Below are positions 57,435 through 64,000 of a DNA stretch of 64,000 bases, one piece after another. Source of the DNA: Galbibacter marinus (GTDB lineage Bacteria; Bacteroidota; Bacteroidia; Flavobacteriales; Flavobacteriaceae); NCBI RefSeq assembly GCF_000300875.1, contig NZ_AMSG01000001.1, forward strand, positions 124,001 through 188,000, written 5' to 3'. Numbering within the stretch: the stretch's first letter is position 1; each line of letters opens with the position of its first letter. Under the pieces are notes generated by a model. It saw only the letters and a list, made by a program, of their open reading frames with translations. It searched no databases and was not told the DNA's origin. Made by a program: the position numbers and the translations under genes.

Positions 57435-58593
57435 TCTTTGGTCTTTTGGATTTATTGTTTGATTGACGTTTTTTGTTTTGGTTTCTTCTCTTTTTGCCTT
57501 TTGGCCGGTCAAAACGCGTTAAGCTGTCTTGACCTACAACGTTCTCAAAAGAAGTTTTAGTGTCTTCACTTAACTCAACCGCATAATCTTCCAAACTAGC
57601 TACGGTTTGTTTTTTCTTATGCAATTCAATAATTTCTTTTACCTGATCGGTGGTAAGCACATACCAGTTTGCCCATTCTCCTTCATAGGCATACCACATC
57701 ATTTCTTTAAAAATATCCACTTTTTGACAAACGGCATCTCCTTTTTTGGTTTTCAACCGAATTTCTTGGCTTGGAAATCCTTTTAAAGCATCTAGGTAGG
57801 CATCTAATTCATAATTCAAACAACATTTAAGCTTCCCACATTGACCAGCTAGTTTTTGTGGATTTAAAGACAATTGTTGGTATCGAGCTGAGGCTGTATT
57901 TACAGACCTAAAATCTGTCAACCACGTTGAACAGCATAACTCTCGACCACAAGACCCTATTCCACCTAAACGAGCGGCTTCTTGACGGTATCCGATCTGA
58001 CGCATTTCTATACGAATCCCAAAAGCTCTAGCCATGTCCTTAATCAATTGACGAAAATCCACACGTTCCTCAGCCGTATAATAGAAGGTAGCCTTAGAGC
58101 CATCTCCTTGAAATTCAACATCTGAAATCTTCATCGCTAGTTCCAGCCTAATAGCCAACTCACGAGAGCGCTTTTGCACTTCAGCCTCTTTATCTCTAGC
58201 GGCCTGCCATACATCAATATCTTTTTGTGAAGCTTTTCTATATATTTTTGGTAGGGTTTCATCTTTATAATCTACCTTTTTCTTCTTCATCTGTACTCTA
58301 ACCAATTCACCAACTAAGGTTACAATCCCCACATCGTGGCCAGATTGCGCCTCTGTAGCAACAATATCCCCAATAGAAAGTGTTATTGTACTAGGTTTTC
58401 TAAAGAATTCTTTTCTACTGTTTTTGAATCGTACCTCTACACAGTCAAATACTTCTTGACCATTGGGTAATGACATATTTGAAAGCCAATCAAAAACGGT
58501 AAGTTTATTACAACCATCTGTTCCGCAAGTACCGTTATTTTTACACCCACGTGGTTGCCCACCCTTACCGGTTGAACAACTGCTACATCCCAT
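57424..58593 (-). CDS. ricT: PSP1 domain protein (RicT/YaaT-like)
   Basis: The 389-residue protein has a Cys-rich N-terminus (CSSCSTGKGGQPRGC), the PSP1 core (about 95-200) and CGKLKCCLNYELDAY, the cysteines that hold Fe-S clusters in the B. subtilis RicT complex. A long Lys/Arg tail (about 360-389) ends the protein. In flavobacteria its role is not known. It is first in the ricT-gldH-pbp1A row. Confidence 0.9.
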   Translation of the reverse strand: MGCSSCSTGKGGQPRGCKNNGTCGTDGCNKLTVFDWLSNMSLPNGQEVFDCVEVRFKNSRKEFFRKPSTITLSIGDIVATEAQSGHDVGIVTLVGELVRVQMKKKKVDYKDETLPKIYRKASQKDIDVWQAARDKEAEVQKRSRELAIRLELAMKISDVEFQGDGSKATFYYTAEERVDFRQLIKDMARAFGIRIEMRQIGYRQEAARLGGIGSCGRELCCSTWLTDFRSVNTASARYQQLSLNPQKLAGQCGKLKCCLNYELDAYLDALKGFPSQEIRLKTKKGDAVCQKVDIFKEMMWYAYEGEWANWYVLTTDQVKEIIELHKKKQTVASLEDYAVELSEDTKTSFENVVGQDSLTRFDRPKGKKRRNQNKKRQSNNKSKRPKNAK

Positions 58594-58781
58594 AATTTTT
58601 ATATATTGATCCGAAAATTTTCATGTTTAGAAAACTTCGGATTTAGGTTCATAAATTCATTTTCCTATTGGTAAAGATACTATTTTCAAATTAGTTAAAC
58701 CGAACAGGTTTTAAACTTCGTAAATACTTGGTTTGAATACTTCTTCCAGCCCTTATATTTACTAGAATTCTTAATTTAGGG

Positions 58782-59810
58782 CTATTTGAATTTTAAAACT
58801 TCTGAACGTCCTTTTTTGAAAATCATATTACTTTTAGTTTGACCTCTTCGAAGTGCTTTTTGCTCCTCATATGGTAAGGCCGCAATTTCTGCACATTTCT
58901 CTGAACAACAACCACTTAGCTTCTCAGCACATTCAGGACACTGTATAAATAGTAAATGACATGCTTCATTAGCACAATTCACATGCGTATCACACGGCTT
59001 ACCGCACTGGTGACAATGCGCGATAACATCCTCTGAAATCCTCTCAGCGCGTCGCTGGTCAAAAACAAAGTTCTTTCCAATAAATTTATTTTCTAGGTTC
59101 TTTTCTTCAACTTGACGCACATAATTGATAATGCCACCTTCGAGTTGAAAGACATTTTTAAAACCTTTGTGTTTATAATAAGCACTGGCTTTTTCACATC
59201 GTATTCCACCAGTACAATACATCACCAAGTTTTTATCTTCCTTATGCGTCTTTAAGTCCTCTTCTATTATAGATAAGGAATCTCTAAAAGTGTCAACATC
59301 TGGAGTGACAGCATTTTTAAAATGACCTATTTCACTTTCATAGTGATTTCTCATATCGACAAGTACCGTATTAGGATCTTCGATCAGGGTATTGAATCGC
59401 TCCGCATCCACGTGTACGCCTTTATTAGTAACATCAAAGGTATCGTCGTTTAAACCATCTGCTAAAATCTTATCCCTTACTTTTACTTTAAGTTTGAGAA
59501 AAGAAAAATTATCCTGTTCTATGGCAATGTTCAATCGTACGTCTTCCAAAAAACTAATAGAATCCAAGTGATCTTTAAATTTCTGGAAATGATCAGCCGG
59601 AACTGATAATTGTGCATTAATCCCTTCGTGGGCTACATAAATACGGCCTAGGACGTCCAATTCATTCCAAGCGACAAAGAGATGATTTCTAAAAATTTCT
59701 GGATTACCGATTTTTGCATATGTATAGAAAGAGATGGTAAGGCGTTCCTTTCCAGCTTGCTCAATAAGCTTTGCTCTTTCCTCTGCGCTAAGATTATTGT
59801 ACAGTTGCAT
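58782..59810 (-). CDS. trhO: tRNA uridine-34 hydroxylase (rhodanese family)
   Basis: TrhO uses O2 to make 5-hydroxyuridine at tRNA position 34. The 342 residues have an N-terminal acylphosphatase-like domain (about 20-115), a rhodanese domain with the active Cys in MYCTGGIRCEKASAYY and a C-terminal Cys-rich zinc part (HCHQCGKPCDTHVNC, then CPECAEKLSGCCSEKC), all as in E. coli YceA-type long forms. Confidence 0.92.
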   Translation of the reverse strand: MQLYNNLSAEERAKLIEQAGKERLTISFYTYAKIGNPEIFRNHLFVAWNELDVLGRIYVAHEGINAQLSVPADHFQKFKDHLDSISFLEDVRLNIAIEQDNFSFLKLKVKVRDKILADGLNDDTFDVTNKGVHVDAERFNTLIEDPNTVLVDMRNHYESEIGHFKNAVTPDVDTFRDSLSIIEEDLKTHKEDKNLVMYCTGGIRCEKASAYYKHKGFKNVFQLEGGIINYVRQVEEKNLENKFIGKNFVFDQRRAERISEDVIAHCHQCGKPCDTHVNCANEACHLLFIQCPECAEKLSGCCSEKCAEIAALPYEEQKALRRGQTKSNMIFKKGRSEVLKFK

Positions 59811-59849
59811 GCTATACTAATATTTTTAGGTTAAAGAAATAAATTTTTG

Positions 59850-59857
59850 CAAAAATA
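59850..59857 (-). promoter_or_regulatory. -7 element of trhO
   Basis: Minus-strand TATTTTTG fits TAnnTTTG and ends 39 bases before the trhO start. The remaining part of the 381-base gap 59811-60191 carries the recA promoter; the middle shows no gene or hairpin I can support. Confidence 0.45.
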
Positions 59858-60130
59858 CACATTTTTAAACAATCCTTCTCTCCAGACTAAGTATTGATTT
59901 GCGAAGTAAAAAGAACCCCGGCCAGTCTCTGAATCTTTTTTAGTAATTGAATTCACCTTAAGCACCATTATTACAGTAAAAAAAGATGAATCCAATGGCT
60001 CGCATTGTTGTCCTAAAGGGTCAAGGAATCGAATTTTGAGAAAGGCACCTAGCTCTGCCTTAAAGAATTATAAAAACTTCCTTTCTTTGACCAAAAGATA
60101 AAAATTGTTAATAAAGGTTACTTAATTGCA

Positions 60131-60161
60131 TTGTGTGCTGTCAAAAGAAATAGTATTTTAG
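60131..60161 (+). promoter_or_regulatory. promoter of recA
   Basis: TTG (60131-60133) and TATTTTAG (60154-60161, one mismatch to TAnnTTTG) are 20 bases apart. The leader would be about 24 bases. I see no LexA-type palindrome. Confidence 0.4.
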
Positions 60162-60191
60162 CAGCTATCAAATTTTAAGATTTAAGAGAAA

Positions 60192-61199
60192 ATGAGTTCG
60201 GAAAAAGATGCAAAGTTAAAAGCACTCAAACTTACCCTTGATAAGTTAGATAAGACTTATGGTAAGGGCGCAGTTATGAAAATGGGTGACAGTGTTGTTG
60301 AAGATGTTGAGGTAATCCCTACTGGTTCTATCGGTTTGGATATTGCATTAGGTGTAGGAGGTTATCCCCGCGGAAGGGTTATTGAAATATATGGTCCTGA
60401 ATCATCCGGTAAAACTACCCTTACCCTGCATGCCATTGCAGAGGCACAAAAAGCAGGTGGAATCGCAGCGTTTATTGATGCAGAGCATGCCTTTGATAGG
60501 TTTTATGCAGAAAAACTAGGTGTTGATATAGACAACCTAATTATTTCACAACCAGATCACGGGGAGCAAGCATTAGAAATCGCCGATAACTTAATTCGTT
60601 CAGGAGCCATCGATATTGTCATTATTGACTCAGTTGCAGCATTAACTCCAAAGAGTGAAATTGAGGGAGAAATGGGTGATTCTAAAATGGGATTACACGC
60701 AAGGTTAATGTCGCAGGCTTTACGAAAGTTAACATCTAGTATTAGTAAAACAAAATCCACTGTGATTTTCATCAACCAGTTACGTGAAAAGATTGGGGTG
60801 ATGTTCGGGAACCCTGAAACCACCACTGGAGGTAATGCTTTAAAATTCTATGCCTCTGTTAGATTGGATATTAGACGATCTACTCAAATTAAAGGTAATG
60901 ACGGTGAGGCTTCTGGTAATAAAACCAGAGTTAAAGTGGTGAAAAACAAAGTAGCTCCTCCATTTAAAACCACTGAGTTCGATATTATGTATGGTGCTGG
61001 AATCTCTCGTATTGGGGAAATTCTCGACTTAGGAGTTGAATATGAAATTATCAAAAAAAGTGGATCTTGGTTTAGTTATGGAGACACCAAACTTGGCCAA
61101 GGACGTGATGCAGTGAAAGTTATACTTCAAGACAACCCAGAGCTTTTAGAAGAACTGGAAGTCAAGATAAAAGACGCAATAAACACAATCAGTAACTAA
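60192..61199 (+). CDS. recA: recombinase RecA
   Basis: RecA forms filaments on single-stranded DNA for repair and recombination. The 335 residues have the P-loop [26 protein letters not shown] and the L2 DNA-binding loop [22 protein letters not shown]. The C-terminal acidic tail is short. A strong terminator follows. Confidence 0.98.
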   Translation: MSSEKDAKLKALKLTLDKLDKTYGKGAVMKMGDSVVEDVEVIPTGSIGLDIALGVGGYPRGRVIEIYGPESSGKTTLTLHAIAEAQKAGGIAAFIDAEHAFDRFYAEKLGVDIDNLIISQPDHGEQALEIADNLIRSGAIDIVIIDSVAALTPKSEIEGEMGDSKMGLHARLMSQALRKLTSSISKTKSTVIFINQLREKIGVMFGNPETTTGGNALKFYASVRLDIRRSTQIKGNDGEASGNKTRVKVVKNKVAPPFKTTEFDIMYGAGISRIGEILDLGVEYEIIKKSGSWFSYGDTKLGQGRDAVKVILQDNPELLEELEVKIKDAINTISN

Positions 61200-61222
61200 T
61201 CAACAACCTAACTGATTTGTAG

Positions 61223-61251
61223 AAATCCCAGAGCAATCTGGGATTTTTTTT
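61223..61251 (+). terminator. terminator of recA
   Basis: A 10-bp perfect stem (61223-61232 with 61237-61246) with a GCAA tetraloop and a run of T follows the recA stop by 23 bases. Confidence 0.9.
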
Positions 61252-61310
61252 ATCCCATGCGCAACCCTCATCTTAAAATCGCATCTTAAGTGTATAACTT
61301 AATAAAGCAG

Positions 61311-61796
61311 ATGATGAAGATTTTTAATTCAATCCTATTATTGGTAACACTCGTAGTGGCAAGCTCTTGCGATGTAGATGATGACAATACTAATTTCCAT
61401 TACGAAACTCTTGAAATTACAGATGCGAAATTACCTGAAGCATTTGAATACGGTAAATTATATACCGTTGAATTTAATTACTTAAGACCTACCAACTGTC
61501 ACTATTATGAAGGTTTTGATTTTCAAAAAACCGATAAGACAGAGCGTACTATTTATGCCATTGGTGCTGTTTTAGATCAGACTGATTGTCAAGAGCTCAC
61601 TGAGGACAATATTGGTACTGCAACTTTTAACTTTGAGGTACGTTATAACGATCCCTATACCTTTAAATTTTATTCAGGTGATAACGAAGATGGAGAAAAG
61701 CAGTATATTACCATCGAAGTTCCAGTAGCTCAAGATTCTACTAGAACATCTGGGATCAAACAAGCTAACATTATTAAATCAAGCCAGTATAATTAG
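61311..61796 (+). CDS. lipoprotein of unknown function, upstream of an ECF sigma factor
   Basis: The 161-residue product has a lipoprotein signal (LLLVTLVVASSC, Cys20) followed by DVDDDN. An acidic run right after the Cys resembles the surface-export signal described for Bacteroidetes lipoproteins. The mature part is beta-rich with two Cys (TNCHYY, TDCQE). The stop overlaps the start of the sigma gene by one base, so the two are cotranscribed. No family recognised. Confidence 0.75.
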   Translation: MMKIFNSILLLVTLVVASSCDVDDDNTNFHYETLEITDAKLPEAFEYGKLYTVEFNYLRPTNCHYYEGFDFQKTDKTERTIYAIGAVLDQTDCQELTEDNIGTATFNFEVRYNDPYTFKFYSGDNEDGEKQYITIEVPVAQDSTRTSGIKQANIIKSSQYN

Positions 61797-62338
61797 TGAG
61801 TTTAGAACAACTCATAGAACAATGTAAGGCACAGGATAGAAAGGCACAAGAAAAATTATACAAGCTATTTAGTAACAAACTTTATAGCATTTGCCTTAAA
61901 TATTCTCGTAATGCTACCGAGGCAGAAGACAATCTGCACGATAGTTTCATGACCATTTTTGAAAAAATTAATGGCTATAGTTACAAAGGATCCTTCGAGG
62001 GATGGATCAAAAGAATTACCGTAAATACGGTTCTTCAAAAATATCGCAAACAAGGAACTTTTGACAGCCTTCCATACAATCTGGAAGAAGACATCAATGT
62101 TTCAACAGAACAGCAAGAAGAATATAGTCTGGATTATCTATTAGGTATCATACAGAGTTTACCTGATAGATACAGACTGACTTTTAACCTCTATGTCCTA
62201 GATGGGTATTCCCATAAAGAAATTGCGACCATGCTGGATATATCAGAGGGAACATCGAAATCGAATTTAGCTAGGGCAAAAATGGCCCTAAGAAATAAAA
62301 TTGAAGGAAGGGATAACAACAGGGTTCAAACTATTTAG
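61796..62338 (+). CDS. ECF-type RNA polymerase sigma factor
   Basis: The 180 residues have sigma region 2 (about 20-85: FSNKLYSICLKYSRNATEAEDNLHD, with the -10 contacts) and region 4 (about 120-170: LPDRYRLTFNLYVLDGYSHKEIATMLDISEGTSKSNL). The start is a GTG that overlaps the TAG of the lipoprotein gene. Its partner is likely the next gene, whose N-terminus looks like an anti-sigma domain. Confidence 0.93.
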   Translation: MSLEQLIEQCKAQDRKAQEKLYKLFSNKLYSICLKYSRNATEAEDNLHDSFMTIFEKINGYSYKGSFEGWIKRITVNTVLQKYRKQGTFDSLPYNLEEDINVSTEQQEEYSLDYLLGIIQSLPDRYRLTFNLYVLDGYSHKEIATMLDISEGTSKSNLARAKMALRNKIEGRDNNRVQTI

Positions 62339-62361
62339 TCACCCGCTATGTATGTAGTAAA

Positions 62362-63846
62362 ATGGACGAAAGAAAAAACATAGAACGCTTTTTTCAGGAA
62401 AAGTTTAAAAACTTTGAGGCTGATTCACCAGAGCACATCTGGGGTAAGATCGATCAGTCCCTGAGCAAAAAAGGCACTAACAGAAAAGTGATTCCACTTT
62501 GGTGGAAAATTGCAGGAGCTGCCGCACTATTAGCTGGTGTTTTGTGGACTGGAAACTTATTCCTTAATCCAGAGATCCCCAGTGGCATTCAAAGCGTCAC
62601 AGAAACTAACACCAAAGATAGTACCTCCACCGGCCAGTCACAAGAATCTGTGGTTGCTAATGATCAGGATAACCAAACCCCTTCAACAACTAAAGATCAA
62701 GATACCAATAGAAGCCTAAGACCAGCAGAAGAAATCCATCCAACCCAAGAGTCAACAAGCCTGCAAGGTGTTGCTCAGACCAAATCAGATAATGATGACA
62801 CTTATAACTCATCATTAGGAAAAAAACAGCAGAACAAGGATCAAATCGCCACAGACCAAGCTTTAGCACAAGGGGAACAGAAGACAAATCAAAATCCTGA
62901 TAAAAAAGACATAAAAGATCCAAGCACAGGTCAGCGACCAAAAGAATTAAATAACATTTCAGAGGATAGTAGTTGGGCACAAGTCGATGAGTCCGCTAAG
63001 GAAAAAGAAGAAGACAACTTAGACAAACCATCTATATTAGAGGCCATTAAGGAGATGGAGAAATCCAAGCAAGACGCCTTAGCTTCTAACGAAAACAACA
63101 AACGCGATCTTCGCTGGTCAGTTCAACCTAATGTGGCTCCAGTATATTACAATTCCTTAAGTGAAGGTTCTCCACTGAGTCAGCAGTTTGCAGAGAATTC
63201 TAAACAGGGAGATGTCACCATTAGCTTTGGGGTAAATATCGCCTATCAAATAAGTAAAAGGCTCAGCATTCGTTCTGGTCTTAACTCTGTTGATATGGGT
63301 TATGCCACAGACGGCATTGAGTTTGGACCTGCCATAAGTAGCACCAAAGGACACCAGCTCAATGTAAGATTCAACAATGCCCCTGCAGGTGCACCCCAAC
63401 AACCTAACATCGCTCTCTCTGATGGGAAGTCCCCATTATACAATGAAGATAGTGAATTACAAGCGAGGTCTGAGAATACTCACCAAGGAAGTATCAATCA
63501 AAAATTTGGATATTTAGAAATCCCTTTAGAATTAAAATACCGATTGGTTGACACCAAAGTCGGGGTAAATATAATTGGAGGATTTAGCTCCTTATTTTTA
63601 ACGGACAATAAAGTAATCATCAGCAGTAATAACAATTTAAAATCCGAAGTTGGTGAGGCTAGTAACTTAAACGACACTAGTTTCAGTACCAATATTGGAA
63701 TTGGATTGGACTACCAATTCTCCGAGAAATTACTTTTCAACTTAGAACCCATGTTTAAGTATCAAATGGGAACCTTTTCTTCAGATGATGGTGGATTTTC
63801 ACCCTATATGTTAGGAGTGTATACTGGACTCAGCTTTAGCTTCTAA
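62362..63846 (+). CDS. single-chain protein with anti-sigma-like N-terminus, one membrane helix and C-terminal outer-membrane barrel
   Basis: The 494 residues read in three parts. Residues 1-45 are cytoplasmic in style (ERFFQEKFKNFEADSPEHIW), a form common in Bacteroidetes anti-sigma-like proteins. A membrane helix follows at about 46-68 (LWWKIAGAAALLAGVLW). Residues 70-248 are a polar, Gln/Asn/Asp/Lys-rich linker with no hydrophobic run. Residues about 250-494 form amphipathic strands (DVTISFGVNIAYQISKRLSI, LEIPLELKYRLVD, YMLGVYTGLSFSF) of an OmpA/PorT-like barrel ending in Phe, the usual barrel-insertion end. It follows the sigma gene by 23 bases. The joint topology is inferred. Confidence 0.8.
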   Translation: MDERKNIERFFQEKFKNFEADSPEHIWGKIDQSLSKKGTNRKVIPLWWKIAGAAALLAGVLWTGNLFLNPEIPSGIQSVTETNTKDSTSTGQSQESVVANDQDNQTPSTTKDQDTNRSLRPAEEIHPTQESTSLQGVAQTKSDNDDTYNSSLGKKQQNKDQIATDQALAQGEQKTNQNPDKKDIKDPSTGQRPKELNNISEDSSWAQVDESAKEKEEDNLDKPSILEAIKEMEKSKQDALASNENNKRDLRWSVQPNVAPVYYNSLSEGSPLSQQFAENSKQGDVTISFGVNIAYQISKRLSIRSGLNSVDMGYATDGIEFGPAISSTKGHQLNVRFNNAPAGAPQQPNIALSDGKSPLYNEDSELQARSENTHQGSINQKFGYLEIPLELKYRLVDTKVGVNIIGGFSSLFLTDNKVIISSNNNLKSEVGEASNLNDTSFSTNIGIGLDYQFSEKLLFNLEPMFKYQMGTFSSDDGGFSPYMLGVYTGLSFSF

Positions 63847-63852
63847 GCAAAA

Positions 63853-64000
63853 TCATTTACTATTGCGCTTTTGAAGCGCAGATAATATAAGTGATCTTGT
63901 GCTTTGTTTAAGTGTCTCTGAGTGTTTTACATCCATATTCTGAGTTTTAATAAAGGGCATTACGACCGCTCTCATTCTTCCTGGTGATCCACTAAAAAAC
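63853..64000 (-). CDS. C-terminal end of an unidentified protein (runs off the window)
   Basis: The minus-strand frame is open from the right edge to a TGA at 63853-63855, 48 codons, ending SLILSALQKRNSK. It starts six bases after the barrel gene stop and converges with it. The fragment (RMRAVVMPFIKTQNMDV) is not enough to name a family. Confidence 0.5.
   Translation of the reverse strand, partial: FFSGSPGRMRAVVMPFIKTQNMDVKHSETLKQSTRSLILSALQKRNSK

Noticed and set aside
59880-60130. Possible tRNA or structured RNA before recA
   Set aside because: No cloverleaf, no TTCRANY arm and no stable hairpin could be drawn.

Overview
The window is a stretch of low-GC chromosome from an aerobic member of the Bacteroidetes, most likely a marine-type Flavobacteriaceae. 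Evidence for this: promoters of the Bacteroidetes form (TAnnTTTG at -7, sometimes TTTG/TTG at -33); a secreted subtilase ending in a type IX secretion sorting domain; gldH (gliding) beside PSP1/ricT; DUF3078 and DUF2480 beside suf genes; a DUF4212 plus VC_2705-type symporter pair; and a Mg-type HemB. Genes are mostly housekeeping. I see no tRNA, rRNA, CRISPR array, insertion sequence or prophage.

Layout. 0-2.5 kb: end of a MATE exporter, hemH and a ThuA-domain protein, all on the minus strand. 2.5-3.3 kb: an AraC-type regulator, divergent from hemA across 234 bases that carry promoters for both sides and a perfect dyad. 3.6-10 kb: hemA-hemC-hemD-hemE-(DUF6973-like)-hemF-hemB, from glutamyl-tRNA to coproporphyrinogen oxidation, except hemL. 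10-15 kb: secreted subtilase, endonuclease/exonuclease/phosphatase-family protein, hflX. 15-18.8 kb: DUF3078, DUF2480, sufT-like, sufE, sufS. 19-25.4 kb: serine hydrolase, bioA-bioD-bioF, M61 peptidase. 25.5-27.3 kb: atpC-atpD. 27.6-38 kb: gpsA, BON/LysM protein, nadD-gmk-yicC, YwqK-like repeat protein, aspS, CLC protein, small membrane protein, cold-shock protein, tadA, RluA-family synthase. 38-42.2 kb: sufD-sufC-sufB-sufA. 42.4-49.7 kb: thiL, small zinc protein, alpha/beta hydrolase, aminopeptidase P, sdhC-sdhA-sdhB. 49.8-54.5 kb: sodium:solute symporter with small subunit, a 720-base gap holding a short ORF and a terminator, CoA-transferase A/B, pncA. 54.6-59.8 kb: pbp1A-gldH-ricT and trhO. 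60.2-63.8 kb: recA, then a lipoprotein, an ECF sigma factor and a protein with an anti-sigma-like N-terminus and a C-terminal outer-membrane barrel. A convergent gene enters at the right edge.

How parts work together. Heme and Fe-S assembly (two suf blocks) meet in the respiratory enzymes here (SdhCAB). The bio genes make biotin from pimeloyl-thioester. The CoA-transferase and symporter point to use of short-chain acids. The two suf blocks lie on the same strand and together give sufA-B-C-D-S-E-T-DUF2480-DUF3078 with about 19 kb of unrelated genes between sufD and sufS.

The most interesting candidates are the single-chain link from a cytoplasmic anti-sigma-like domain to an outer-membrane barrel after recA; the araC-hemA intergenic dyad; the LytTR-like 21-22 base repeats upstream of the subtilase; the CLC protein with a His in the anion filter and Val at the internal proton-glutamate position; and the uncharacterised protein inside the heme operon. 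All functional assignments rest on reading the translated sequence; no database search was run.
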